Below, piece after piece: positions 1 to 6,263 of a stretch of 10,128 nt of DNA (positions within the stretch are counted from its first letter, which is position 1; the number at the start of each line of letters is the position of its first letter). The notes below the pieces were generated by a model that was given only the letters and a program-made list of their open reading frames with translations, had not been told where the DNA came from and ran no database searches. The stretch comes from Desulfobacterales bacterium (GTDB taxonomy: Bacteria > Desulfobacterota > Dissulfuribacteria > Dissulfuribacterales > JAMONC01). The translations under genes were made by a program, and so were the position numbers. The stretch is taken from contig JAMONC010000194.1 in NCBI GenBank assembly GCA_027066725.1, forward strand, positions 1-10,128, given 5' to 3'.

Positions 1-457
1 GTTTATATAGAATATTAGAATATCTATCTTTATTCCAAAACATAAATCTAACATTCTTTATATTAGGTAATAAGTATATAATTTTATTATAATTAATATC
101 GGATCTAAATTCTGTTCTAACTAAATAATTATTATTTATATAATATTCTACTTTTACTGGGATAGCATTATTAAAGAATAAACTATGATAAGTAGTAAAT
201 TCTAATTTGTTGTTATCATATTTTAATGTATCACTAATTGCCTCTCTAAAGTCTTGATTAATTAATCTAGATAATTTACAAACAATAGTTGCTGTGTTTC
301 TATTTTTAAGTACAGTATATTCAACGTTAGCTATATTTACGATTAATATATAAGCACCCAAGATTACTATAGATGATAGAAGTATAGCTATCATCATCTC
401 TAATAGAGTAAATCCATTATCTTTTTTTATAAAATATAAATTCTGTCTCAGTCTCAT
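1..457 (-). CDS. gspJ: Type II secretion minor pseudopilin GspJ, 3' end cut by window edge
   Basis: Partial gene of 152 codons that continues past the left edge. Reading the minus strand, it starts MRLRQNLYFIKKDNG and then has the prepilin signature G15|FTLLEM with Glu at +5, followed by a hydrophobic helix (MMIAILLSSIVILGAYILIV). Prepilin peptidase GspO would cut after Gly15. I chose the ATG at 457-455 because it is the only ATG in this frame close upstream of the cleavage motif. This makes the gene overlap the end of gspI by 41 bases, and no good Shine-Dalgarno is visible, so translational coupling is likely. The J assignment rests on position (fifth after F, G, H and I) and on the expected length of about 200 residues; the pseudopilin class itself is certain. 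Family role: GspJ joins GspI and GspK in the tip complex of the periplasmic pseudopilus. Confidence 0.8.
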   Translation of the reverse strand, partial: MRLRQNLYFIKKDNGFTLLEMMIAILLSSIVILGAYILIVNIANVEYTVLKNRNTATIVCKLSRLINQDFREAISDTLKYDNNKLEFTTYHSLFFNNAIPVKVEYYINNNYLVRTEFRSDINYNKIIYLLPNIKNVRFMFWNKDRYSNILYK

Positions 458-764
458 TGTGTTTTACTAATAAAATTATTTTTTGAAATTTTTGTGTAAT
501 TGTAGGTTCTATATGTACTTCAGTTTGGAAATTATCTGAAGGACTATTATTAACCGATATTGTATTAATATCATAATTATAATCTATAATTCTGGTAGTT
601 AATTCAATTCCTTTTTGAATGGTTAAGAGTTTATTATTACTATAACTAACTAAATCTAACGATTGATTAACTAAAAAATAAATACTTATAGCAGCAATGG
701 AAAATATTGCTAAAGCTATAATTACTTCTAATAAAGTAAAACCACCTAATTTATTAACTTTCAT
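417..764 (-). CDS. gspI: Type II secretion minor pseudopilin GspI
   Basis: Short pseudopilin of 115 residues. The leader MKVNKLGG is followed by FTLLEV (cleavage after Gly8, Glu at +5 = residue 13) and a hydrophobic segment to about residue 32, which is the membrane anchor before export and the helical core after assembly. The remaining 80 residues are a small periplasmic head. Its start overlaps the last 11 bases of gspH, and its end overlaps gspJ by 41 bases. The I assignment comes from the order F-G-H-I-J and the short length usual for GspI; sequence alone would also allow another minor pseudopilin. Known role of the family: GspI nucleates the pseudopilus tip with GspJ and GspK. Codon use is very AT-rich, like the rest of the operon. 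Confidence 0.82.
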   Translation of the reverse strand: MKVNKLGGFTLLEVIIALAIFSIAAISIYFLVNQSLDLVSYSNNKLLTIQKGIELTTRIIDYNYDINTISVNNSPSDNFQTEVHIEPTITQKFQKIILLVKHNETETEFIFYKKR

Positions 765-1182
765 TTGTTTTTATATGTGTTATTAAAAGTAAGGGTATTG
801 ATTCTAATTCTTTACCATTTGACAAAAGCAATACAAAATAATCACAAATCTTATCAGGATAAATATATATATGATATTCTAATCCTTCTGATTGTTTGTT
901 ATCTATTTGGGCGTTTAAGACGGAAATATCTCCTGGAATTGTCACTCTTTTACCACTTGGTAACAAAATATGTGATGAGCCTAAAAAACCAGTAATTTTT
1001 ACAGGGCATTGTTTTTCCCTGGCTATTTGGAAGCTTTTTGATAAAATTTTATTAAAAAAGACCACTTGTTCATTACTTTTTTGGGTCTTTCTGGCAAGCC
1101 AAGGAGTAACTGCCATTAATCCTATACCAACTATTAATAAAACAATAAGCAATTCAATTAGGGAGAAGCCTTTTAATTTCAT
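754..1182 (-). CDS. gspH: Type II secretion minor pseudopilin GspH
   Basis: Pseudopilin of 142 residues with a very short leader, MKLKG, then FSLIELLIVLLIVGIGLMAV: cleavage after Gly5, Glu at +5 (residue 10), and one hydrophobic helix to about residue 28. The C-terminal domain (about 35-142) is a predicted beta-rich head with a segment LPSGKRVTIPGD that resembles the GspH/FimT class. It starts 6 bases after the gspG stop (TGA TAA ATA ATG), with no strong Shine-Dalgarno, so it probably depends on ribosomes finishing gspG. Its end overlaps gspI by 11 bases. Family role: GspH is a minor pseudopilin thought to link the major GspG fibre with the I-J-K tip. GspH is generally the least conserved of the set; the identification rests on motif plus gene order. 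Confidence 0.82.
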   Translation of the reverse strand: MKLKGFSLIELLIVLLIVGIGLMAVTPWLARKTQKSNEQVVFFNKILSKSFQIAREKQCPVKITGFLGSSHILLPSGKRVTIPGDISVLNAQIDNKQSEGLEYHIYIYPDKICDYFVLLLSNGKELESIPLLLITHIKTNES

Positions 1183-1188
1183 TATTTA

Positions 1189-1644
1189 TCATTGAATTTC
1201 CCAGCTTTTTATATCTGCGTTTACTCCTGTCCCGCCTTCTTTACCATCAGCGCCATAAGAAATAATTTCATAAGCTCTCCCATCATCCCCTGGACATCTA
1301 TAAATATAAGGGTGTCCCCAAGGATCTAGTGGTACTTTTGATGTATCTAGATAACCTCCTTGTCTCCAATGTTGAGGGATTGGTTGAGTATCTGGCTTTT
1401 GAATTAAGGCTTTAAGTCCTTGTTCTGTTGTTGGATAAAAACCATTGTCTAATTTATACAATTTTAACGCAGACTCTATTGCTCGTATATCATTTTTAGC
1501 CTTTGTAACCCTTGCTTCGTCAGGTAAGTGCATGATTTTAGGGACTAATAATGTTGCCAAAAGTCCTAATATTACAATAACAATCATGATTTCAATAAGG
1601 GTGAAACCAGAATCTAATTGATTTTTTTCATAGATTAGTTTCAT
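1189..1644 (-). CDS. gspG: Type II secretion major pseudopilin GspG
   Basis: Major pseudopilin, 151 residues, the most confidently identified protein of this operon. After a 13-residue leader comes G13|FTLIEIMIVIVILGLLATLLVP (prepilin peptidase site, Glu at +5 = residue 18). It has the GspG hallmarks NGFYPTTEQGLKAL (67-80), PLDPWGHPYIY (105-115) and the C-terminal loop SYGADGKEGG...NADI (129-145), whose aspartates and backbone bind the structural calcium in characterised GspG proteins. The unprocessed leader is longer than the 6-8 residues usual in proteobacterial GspG. A good Shine-Dalgarno GAGGT (1655-1651) lies 6 bases before the ATG and abuts the gspF stop codon, which fixes the start. 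GspG polymerises into the periplasmic pseudopilus that pushes substrates through the secretin. Confidence 0.95.
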   Translation of the reverse strand: MKLIYEKNQLDSGFTLIEIMIVIVILGLLATLLVPKIMHLPDEARVTKAKNDIRAIESALKLYKLDNGFYPTTEQGLKALIQKPDTQPIPQHWRQGGYLDTSKVPLDPWGHPYIYRCPGDDGRAYEIISYGADGKEGGTGVNADIKSWEIQ

Positions 1645-1653
1645 AAATCAACC

Positions 1654-2856
1654 TCACTTCATTGATATAAAGGTATTTATTTGGAATAAGGGACCCATAA
1701 TAGAAAGTACTATGAATCCCACTATTGCACCAATAAATACTATAAAAATAGGTTCTAACACAGAAATAAATTTCATACTGGCGTTTTCTGTATTACGCAT
1801 ATAAAATGCTGATATCCTAGCAAGGATTTCTGAAAGGTTGCCAGACTTTTCTCCTGTTGTGACAGCAGCAACAAATATTTCAGGGAAAAATTCAACCTTT
1901 TTTATAGCTCTACTTAGACTATAACCAGATCGAATCAACTCTATCATTTCTAATACTTTTTCACGAAGTGCTAGGTTCCAACATGTTTTAGAACTTAATT
2001 CTAATGCCTTAGTTACAGATATAGCTTGATTCAATTGAAATGCAACAAGATCACTAAAACGTGCTAAAATAGATTGTTTGACAAACTCTATATTATATAA
2101 TTTTGTGTCAACCCAGCGTCTAACTTTTAAATTTTTTATATAAATTAATCGCAATAAAAAGACTAGAAATAACAAAGCTACAGCAAGCAATAGTCCATAA
2201 TGTTTTAAAAAATTTCCTGTAACAATCAATATTTTAGTAGAAAGGGGAATTTGTTTTTTAGCTGTCCAAAATATTTTTTGGATTTTGGGAACTACATATG
2301 CCAGCAAAAAACCTAATACCCCCATACCAAGCATTAAAACAGTTACAGGATATACAAGGGCAGATTTTATTTTACCATAGGCCTTGTTTTTTCTTTCTTC
2401 ATAGTTTGCAATATTCATCAAGATATCATCTAGTTTACCAGAGGCTTCTGCCACAACAATCATATTAATATATATTTCAGGACAAAAGTTAGATATATTA
2501 CCTAATGCAGAAGAAAACTTATTGCCTTGGGAAATATCCGAAAGTATTTCAAGAAGAATAGCCTTTAATCTAGGATTTATTGCACTATCTGCTAAGGTTT
2601 GAATAGCACTGGATAATGAAATTCCGCTCTTTAATAAAAGAGCCAATTGAAAAAAGATATCGGGTAAATATTTCCTTAGGTTTCTAGAAATGAGCCATCT
2701 TTTTAGTGATTTTTTAGTCTGAACTTCTTTTATCTTCTCTACAAATATCCCCTGATTAATTAATGTAGAAATGAGAGCCTTTTCTGAATGGCACTGTTTT
2801 ATCCCTGAAACTTTTTCCCCTTTTTTATTTATTCCTTCATAGGAATATGTTGGCAT
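1654..2856 (-). CDS. gspF: Type II secretion inner-membrane platform protein GspF
   Basis: Polytopic inner-membrane protein of 400 residues, the normal length for GspF. It has the N-terminal MPTYSYEGINKKGEKVSG segment followed by two tandem T2SSF domains (about 67-189 and 268-390), each with the FFPEI / FCPEI and E-x-SG-L motif pair (FCPEIYINMIVVAEASGKLDD at about 124-144, FFPEIFVAAVTTGEKSGNLSE at about 323-343). Three membrane segments are clear: about 168-190, 221-240 and 368-390. The second repeat has AISVTKALEL where many GspF proteins have a G-(I/V)-P/S-L motif, a mild divergence. It is the first gene of the run seen here and is followed by gspG after 9 bases. A weak AAAGG lies 10 bases before the ATG. 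GspF couples the GspE ATPase to pseudopilus assembly; gspE is not in the window. Confidence 0.94.
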   Translation of the reverse strand: MPTYSYEGINKKGEKVSGIKQCHSEKALISTLINQGIFVEKIKEVQTKKSLKRWLISRNLRKYLPDIFFQLALLLKSGISLSSAIQTLADSAINPRLKAILLEILSDISQGNKFSSALGNISNFCPEIYINMIVVAEASGKLDDILMNIANYEERKNKAYGKIKSALVYPVTVLMLGMGVLGFLLAYVVPKIQKIFWTAKKQIPLSTKILIVTGNFLKHYGLLLAVALLFLVFLLRLIYIKNLKVRRWVDTKLYNIEFVKQSILARFSDLVAFQLNQAISVTKALELSSKTCWNLALREKVLEMIELIRSGYSLSRAIKKVEFFPEIFVAAVTTGEKSGNLSEILARISAFYMRNTENASMKFISVLEPIFIVFIGAIVGFIVLSIMGPLFQINTFISMK

Positions 2857-2947
2857 TTTCTAGAAACCTTTAAATATTTTTCTCCATCCATAAAAAAGTT
2901 GTTTACAATCTAACACAATTTATTCTAAAGAAAAAGTTTATAAAATA

Positions 2948-2963
2948 AGCAATAGAAATTGCT
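2948..2963. repeat. Small inverted repeat in the gspF / peptidase divergent gap
   Basis: AGCAAT (2948-2953), a 4-base loop, then ATTGCT (2958-2963): a perfect 6-base dyad near the middle of the stretch between the two divergent genes. It could be an operator or mean nothing, since 6-base dyads are common in AT-rich DNA. No convincing -35/-10 pair is visible on either strand in 2857-2972. Confidence 0.25.
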
Positions 2964-2981
2964 AATTAAAAAGTGAAAAAT

Positions 2982-4454
2982 ATGTCTATGTCAAAGATTG
3001 ATACGCAATACTTGTTTAATATTGTAAAAATTTTAAGAAAACGTGATTTATCTTTGCAATTAGGAGATAGTGTAGAAGAAGAATCTATTAATATTTCTCG
3101 TGAACAATGTTTTAAAATAAGAGACGATTATGGTGTAACTGGTATAAGAGGTAGGGTGTTTCATCAGGCACTAGAGCAATATCTAAGAATAAGAATAGAG
3201 CCTGTACAGGCTATGTTTTCAACATGGATGCAAGGTGCAAAGGCACAAGTAGAGGGAGAAGATGTCCCTTTTTCTCAGGTAATAATCTGGTGTCAGGATC
3301 AAAAAAATAACGAAAAAAGACGCATTCTAAGATATGAAATCAGATCTCTTTGTAGATTTTTAGCTCCTTTTAGCCATGCTACTTGGCAAGTGCTCCTTCA
3401 TACATTATCAGAAGAGTTTCATTATTCCAATTATGTTGAATATTGCCAAGAGAAGAAACAAGTAGATCTTATGGATTGGTATAAGATAGCTAGAAAATTT
3501 TTAAATGAGAGTCAAAGATATTATGCTGAATTAGTAGATGATATTCTTCATCATGTAACATCTTTAACCATAAAAGAGGCTTGTAGATTTGATGCAATAT
3601 ATCTTTTAGGACTTAGATATTTAGATTATCTTTTTCCTAACAATAAAATAAATGAAAATATAGAAAAATTTTTTAACTATTGGGGAATAGATATTTTAAA
3701 ATTTAAGAATTTAATAATACATACAACAGGCAAATCAGGAAGACAGTCTTACTGCATACCAATTGAGATACCAGATGAAGTACATGTAATAATTGGACCT
3801 ATAAAGGGATGGCTTGATCTTGAATCATTCTTTCATGAGATAGGTCACGCCTTTAGTTTTATCTTTACAAGTAAGGAGTTATCTATAGAAGAAAGAGAAT
3901 TTTTTACATCTGGTGCACTTTCTGAAACCTTTGCCTTTTGTTTTCAAAAAATGTGTATGTCAGAAGAGTTTTTAGTTAATATTTTGGGGTTAAGCTCTAA
4001 AATGGCAGAATTAGTTTCAAAGATCCATACCTTTAAGTGGCTTGCCTTAACCAGAAGATATGCCACAAAATTTTTAATAGAAGTAGATAATTTTTTATAT
4101 TCAAAGGTTCAAAGAGGACAAGATCACTATGCTTATATGATGAAGAAAGAAACTGGATTTGACTATGATCCTGAGACATATCTGTTTGATCTTATGCCAG
4201 ATATTTATAGCCTTGATTATTTTCAAGCTTATATAGCTTCATCTTGTATGTGGGAATATTTGACTAAGAGCTTAGGTACAGATTGGTTTTTGAAAAAAGA
4301 TGCCTTTTATCTCCTTTCAAAATGGTGGAGTATCGGAAATAAATTAGATCTTACTGATTTCTTTAAAAAACAGGTATCGACTATATCTATAAAACCATTT
4401 TTAGAAGAATGCCAAGGGCTTTCTAATCTGAAAGCTCTTTTGCCTTATCTATAG
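2982..4454 (+). CDS. M3-like zinc metallopeptidase (oligoendopeptidase type), cytoplasmic
   Basis: Predicted zinc metallopeptidase of 490 residues with no signal peptide or membrane segment. The active site FHEIGHAF gives ligands His285 and His289 and catalytic Glu286; Glu315 in GALSETFAF, 26 residues after the second His, fits the third zinc ligand of the M3 (gluzincin) family. The C-terminal YSLDYFQAYIASS (about 409-421) resembles the tyrosine-rich substrate-binding segment of M3 enzymes. At 490 residues it is shorter than PepF or thimet-type M3 enzymes (about 600-700), so it probably lacks part of the N-terminal helical domain. Start: an in-frame GTG lies at 2973 and ATGs at 2982 and 2988; none has a good Shine-Dalgarno, and I prefer the first ATG. 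Likely role is hydrolysis of short peptides in the cytoplasm; substrate unknown. Its last 32 bases overlap the convergent aminotransferase gene. Confidence 0.8.
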   Translation: MSMSKIDTQYLFNIVKILRKRDLSLQLGDSVEEESINISREQCFKIRDDYGVTGIRGRVFHQALEQYLRIRIEPVQAMFSTWMQGAKAQVEGEDVPFSQVIIWCQDQKNNEKRRILRYEIRSLCRFLAPFSHATWQVLLHTLSEEFHYSNYVEYCQEKKQVDLMDWYKIARKFLNESQRYYAELVDDILHHVTSLTIKEACRFDAIYLLGLRYLDYLFPNNKINENIEKFFNYWGIDILKFKNLIIHTTGKSGRQSYCIPIEIPDEVHVIIGPIKGWLDLESFFHEIGHAFSFIFTSKELSIEEREFFTSGALSETFAFCFQKMCMSEEFLVNILGLSSKMAELVSKIHTFKWLALTRRYATKFLIEVDNFLYSKVQRGQDHYAYMMKKETGFDYDPETYLFDLMPDIYSLDYFQAYIASSCMWEYLTKSLGTDWFLKKDAFYLLSKWWSIGNKLDLTDFFKKQVSTISIKPFLEECQGLSNLKALLPYL

Positions 4455-5616
4455 CTCTCTTAAAGCCATCTCTTGAGCGTTCTATAATGTCGTCTGAAAC
4501 ACAAAATGCTATTCTCATATAACCAGGAGCTCCAAATCCAGAACCAGGAACTACGAGTATATGCTCTTGTCTTAGTATGTCTACAAATTTTTTGTCATCT
4601 TGAATAGGAGTCTTTGGGAAAAAATAGAATGCTCCTTTGGGCATATTAAACTCATAACCAGCATCATTTAATATTTCTGCTAACTTATCTCTTCTTGTTT
4701 GGTATATGGTTATGTCCACACAGTCATGTAGGCATTCGGCTACAACTCTTTGCATAAAAGCAGGGGCATTTACAAACCCCAAGATTCTATTTGCTAATAT
4801 CATTGCTCCTAATAAAGGACTATATTCTTTAGCATTGGGATTAAGGGCCACATAACCAATTCTTTCTCCTGGTATAGATAGGTCTTTAGAAAAAGATGTT
4901 GTTACAATAGCATTATCATACCATTTTAATATTGGAGGCACCTTTATCCCATCAAAACAAAGCCTTCTATAAGGTTCATCAGAAACTAAATAAATAATCT
5001 TATTATTTTCTTTTGATTTATACCTTAACAATTCTGCTAAAGATTTAATTGATTCCTCATCATATACTGCACCAGAAGGATTGTTAGGGGAATTGATTAA
5101 AACAGCTTTTGTTTTAGAAGTAATAGCATTTTCTATCGCGTTTATATCTAAGCTAAAATCCTCTTTACAAGGGACAGTTTTTAATATTCCTTGATGGTTA
5201 TCTACATAAAAGACATATTCTACAAAAAATGGAGAAGGAACAATTACTTCATCTCCTGGGTCTAGTATTGCCTTAAAGATTATATTTAATCCACCAGCAG
5301 CGCCACAGGTCATAATAATACTTTCATGAGTTATATCAATTTCATGGAATTTTTGTACCTGCTTAGCAACTTCTTTTCTACAAATATCAAATCCAGAATT
5401 TTGCATATAACCGTGTACACCTGTAGGGTTTTCAGAACTTATTTTTTGTAAAGTTTTAAAAAACTTAACTGGCGGAGAAACATCTGGATTACCTAGACTA
5501 AAATCACATACATTTTCAGGTCCTAACTCTTTTTTTAACCTGGCTCCTTCTTCAAACATCTTTCTTATCCAAGAAGCCCTATTTAAAAAGTCTGCCATCT
5601 TTTTACTAATAGTCAT
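4423..5616 (-). CDS. PLP-dependent class I/II aminotransferase (aspartate aminotransferase-like)
   Basis: Fold-type I pyridoxal-phosphate enzyme, 397 residues, complete. Visible family residues: the phosphate-binding turn TCGAAGG (103-109), Asn179 in SPNNPSG, Asp213 and Tyr216 in SDEPY, the Schiff-base Lys244 in SFSKDLSIPGERIGY, Arg252, and Arg368 in YMRIAF, which would bind the substrate alpha-carboxylate. The overall pattern is that of AspC / AlaT-like aminotransferases, transferring an amino group from an amino acid to a 2-oxo acid; the exact substrate cannot be read from sequence. A strong AAGGAG (5629-5624) sits 7 bases before the ATG. A TATAAT hexamer lies 31 bases upstream, just past the terminator of the preceding gene, so it is probably transcribed alone. 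It overlaps the convergent peptidase gene by 32 bases and no terminator lies at its 3' end. Confidence 0.9.
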   Translation of the reverse strand: MTISKKMADFLNRASWIRKMFEEGARLKKELGPENVCDFSLGNPDVSPPVKFFKTLQKISSENPTGVHGYMQNSGFDICRKEVAKQVQKFHEIDITHESIIMTCGAAGGLNIIFKAILDPGDEVIVPSPFFVEYVFYVDNHQGILKTVPCKEDFSLDINAIENAITSKTKAVLINSPNNPSGAVYDEESIKSLAELLRYKSKENNKIIYLVSDEPYRRLCFDGIKVPPILKWYDNAIVTTSFSKDLSIPGERIGYVALNPNAKEYSPLLGAMILANRILGFVNAPAFMQRVVAECLHDCVDITIYQTRRDKLAEILNDAGYEFNMPKGAFYFFPKTPIQDDKKFVDILRQEHILVVPGSGFGAPGYMRIAFCVSDDIIERSRDGFKRAIDKAKELSD

Positions 5617-5647
5617 CTTAAGACTCCTTTTTTAAACTTATTTTTTC

Positions 5648-5676
5648 ATTATAAACTAAATTCTTAGAATAAAAAA
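5648..5676 (-). promoter_or_regulatory. Possible promoter of the aminotransferase gene
   Basis: A perfect -10 hexamer TATAAT (5653-5648) with a T following. The -35 position at a 17-base spacer is TTTTTT, a poor match that is also the U-tract of the upstream terminator. Transcription would start near 5641, giving a leader of about 25 bases containing the AAGGAG. The -10 is convincing, the -35 is not. Confidence 0.4.
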
Positions 5677-5700
5677 GCGGAGCCTTTTACTGCTCCGCTT
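5671..5700 (-). terminator. Rho-independent terminator of the small exported protein gene
   Basis: Perfect 9-base inverted repeat AAGCGGAGC / GCTCCGCTT (5675-5683 and 5692-5700) with an 8-base loop. On the minus strand the hairpin is followed by six T residues (5676-5671); on the plus strand it is followed by CTTAATAACA, so it works in the minus direction. It lies 41 bases after the stop of the gene at 5741-5998. Confidence 0.88.
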
Positions 5701-5740
5701 CTTAATAACATGCTAATTAGCTAAGAGAATAACTAGATGA

Positions 5741-5998
5741 TTAGCAACCTTCCATCATCATACGATGGCGTAAAGGAATAACCTTTTTACCATGTACACG
5801 AACTTTCTCGCCAACCTTGAATTTTTTGGCATTTTTAACAGTTACATCAACCTCTTTACCATTGTTACATTTGATTACTAATTCATTACCTTTGATCTCT
5901 ACGATTTTACCTTTGCATCTTAATGTAGCCATGCTTACGCCTGCAACACTTAAGCAAAAGAGCAAGGCTAATACAAGAGACAACAGTTTTTTGTACAT
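5741..5998 (-). CDS. Small exported beta-rich protein of unknown function
   Basis: 85-residue precursor with a clear Sec signal peptide: MYKK, a hydrophobic stretch (5-21) and an S-M-A cleavage site after Ala24. The mature part, about 61 residues, is rich in Lys and Val and alternates as beta strands and turns (CKGKIVEIKGNELVIKC, GKEVDVTVKNA, KVGEKVRVHGKKV), like a small OB-fold or SH3-type barrel. Three cysteines remain after cleavage (28, 44, 85), and the tail PLRHRMMMEGC puts His78, three Met and a terminal Cys together, a possible metal or redox site. I do not recognise a family name and assign no function. AAGGAGG (6012-6006) lies 7 bases before the ATG, which is the only sensible start. 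It is a single-gene unit with its own promoter-like site and terminator, diverging from the histidine kinase gene. The stop codon is a plain TAA. Confidence 0.82.
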   Translation of the reverse strand: MYKKLLSLVLALLFCLSVAGVSMATLRCKGKIVEIKGNELVIKCNNGKEVDVTVKNAKKFKVGEKVRVHGKKVIPLRHRMMMEGC

Positions 5999-6051
5999 AA
6001 CAATTCCTCCTTTTTTTGATTATGGAGAGATCAACCCTCCCTCTTTTTCTG

Positions 6052-6092
6052 AATCTCTATTCAATATCCCAATCAAAGATACTATAGAGATT
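6052..6092. repeat. 9-base inverted repeat overlapping the promoter of the exported protein gene
   Basis: AATCTCTAT (6052-6060) and its exact reverse complement ATAGAGATT (6084-6092), separated by 23 bases. The right arm overlaps the -10 region read on the minus strand (6079-6086), and the left arm would lie about 15-20 bases after the start of transcription. This placement is typical of a repressor site, but no binding protein is known. Confidence 0.45.
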
Positions 6093-6107
6093 TTTTCAAT
6101 GAGTCAA
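6079..6107 (-). promoter_or_regulatory. Sigma-70-like promoter for the small exported protein gene
   Basis: Minus strand: -35 TTGACT (6107-6102, 5 of 6 consensus bases). For the -10 there are two overlapping readings: TATAGT (6086-6081, 15-base spacer) or TAGTAT (6084-6079, 17-base spacer). Transcription would begin near 6074, leaving a leader of about 75 bases before the ATG at 5998. Confidence 0.55.
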
Positions 6108-6181
6108 GTAATTGTTTTTATAGTTGTAATAAGCAAAATTAATGCCACATACAACTTCTTTCGAAGAATACAATAAGAGAC

Positions 6182-6209
6182 TTGACATAATAAAAACTAG
6201 GCATATAGT
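6182..6209 (+). promoter_or_regulatory. Strong sigma-70-like promoter of the histidine kinase gene
   Basis: Perfect -35 TTGACA (6182-6187), 16-base spacer, -10 TATAGT (6204-6209, 5 of 6). This is the best promoter in the window. The start point would be near 6216, giving an untranslated leader of about 48 bases. Confidence 0.75.
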
Positions 6210-6219
6210 GAAGTGCCTA
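6198..6219. promoter_or_regulatory. Operator-like dyad flanking the kinase -10 box
   Basis: TAGGCA (6198-6203), 10 bases, then its exact reverse complement TGCCTA (6214-6219). The -10 hexamer lies between the half-sites and the right half-site covers the expected start point, so a dimeric protein bound here would block RNA polymerase. Inference from position and symmetry only. Confidence 0.45.
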
Positions 6220-6228
6220 AAAGCAGGG

Positions 6229-6240
6229 CTTAATATTAAG
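6229..6240. repeat. 12-base perfect palindrome in the kinase leader
   Basis: CTTAATATTAAG reads the same on both strands, and the direct repeat AGGGCT occurs at 6225-6230 and 6239-6244 around it. It falls within the untranslated leader, 24 bases before the ATG. It may be a second protein site; an AT-rich palindrome of this length could also arise by chance. Confidence 0.35.
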
Positions 6241-6263
6241 GGCTATTTTATGGAGCCACGCCC

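Noticed and set aside
765..1195. Two plus-strand open frames (765-995 and 896-1195) opposite gspH
   Set aside because: They lie wholly antisense to gspH, which has a clear pseudopilin motif; no ribosome site or protein-like features. Shadows.
2857..2972. Promoters in the gspF / peptidase gap, such as TATAAA at 2939-2944 (plus) or TAGAAT (minus)
   Set aside because: No -35 at an acceptable spacing; such hexamers are frequent in DNA this AT-rich.
5741..5746. Selenocysteine or read-through at the end of the small exported protein
   Set aside because: The protein ends Gly-Cys followed by TAA, not TGA, and the nearby hairpin is a terminator.
5711..5746. Inverted repeats TGCTAAT / ATTAGCA and the palindrome GCTAATTAGC after the exported protein stop
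   Set aside because: Short AT-rich dyads just before a proper terminator; nothing supports a separate function.
5817..6176. Plus-strand open frame of 119 codons
   Set aside because: It starts antisense inside the exported protein gene and runs through its promoter region; the composition is leucine/isoleucine/proline-rich low-quality protein with no ribosome site.
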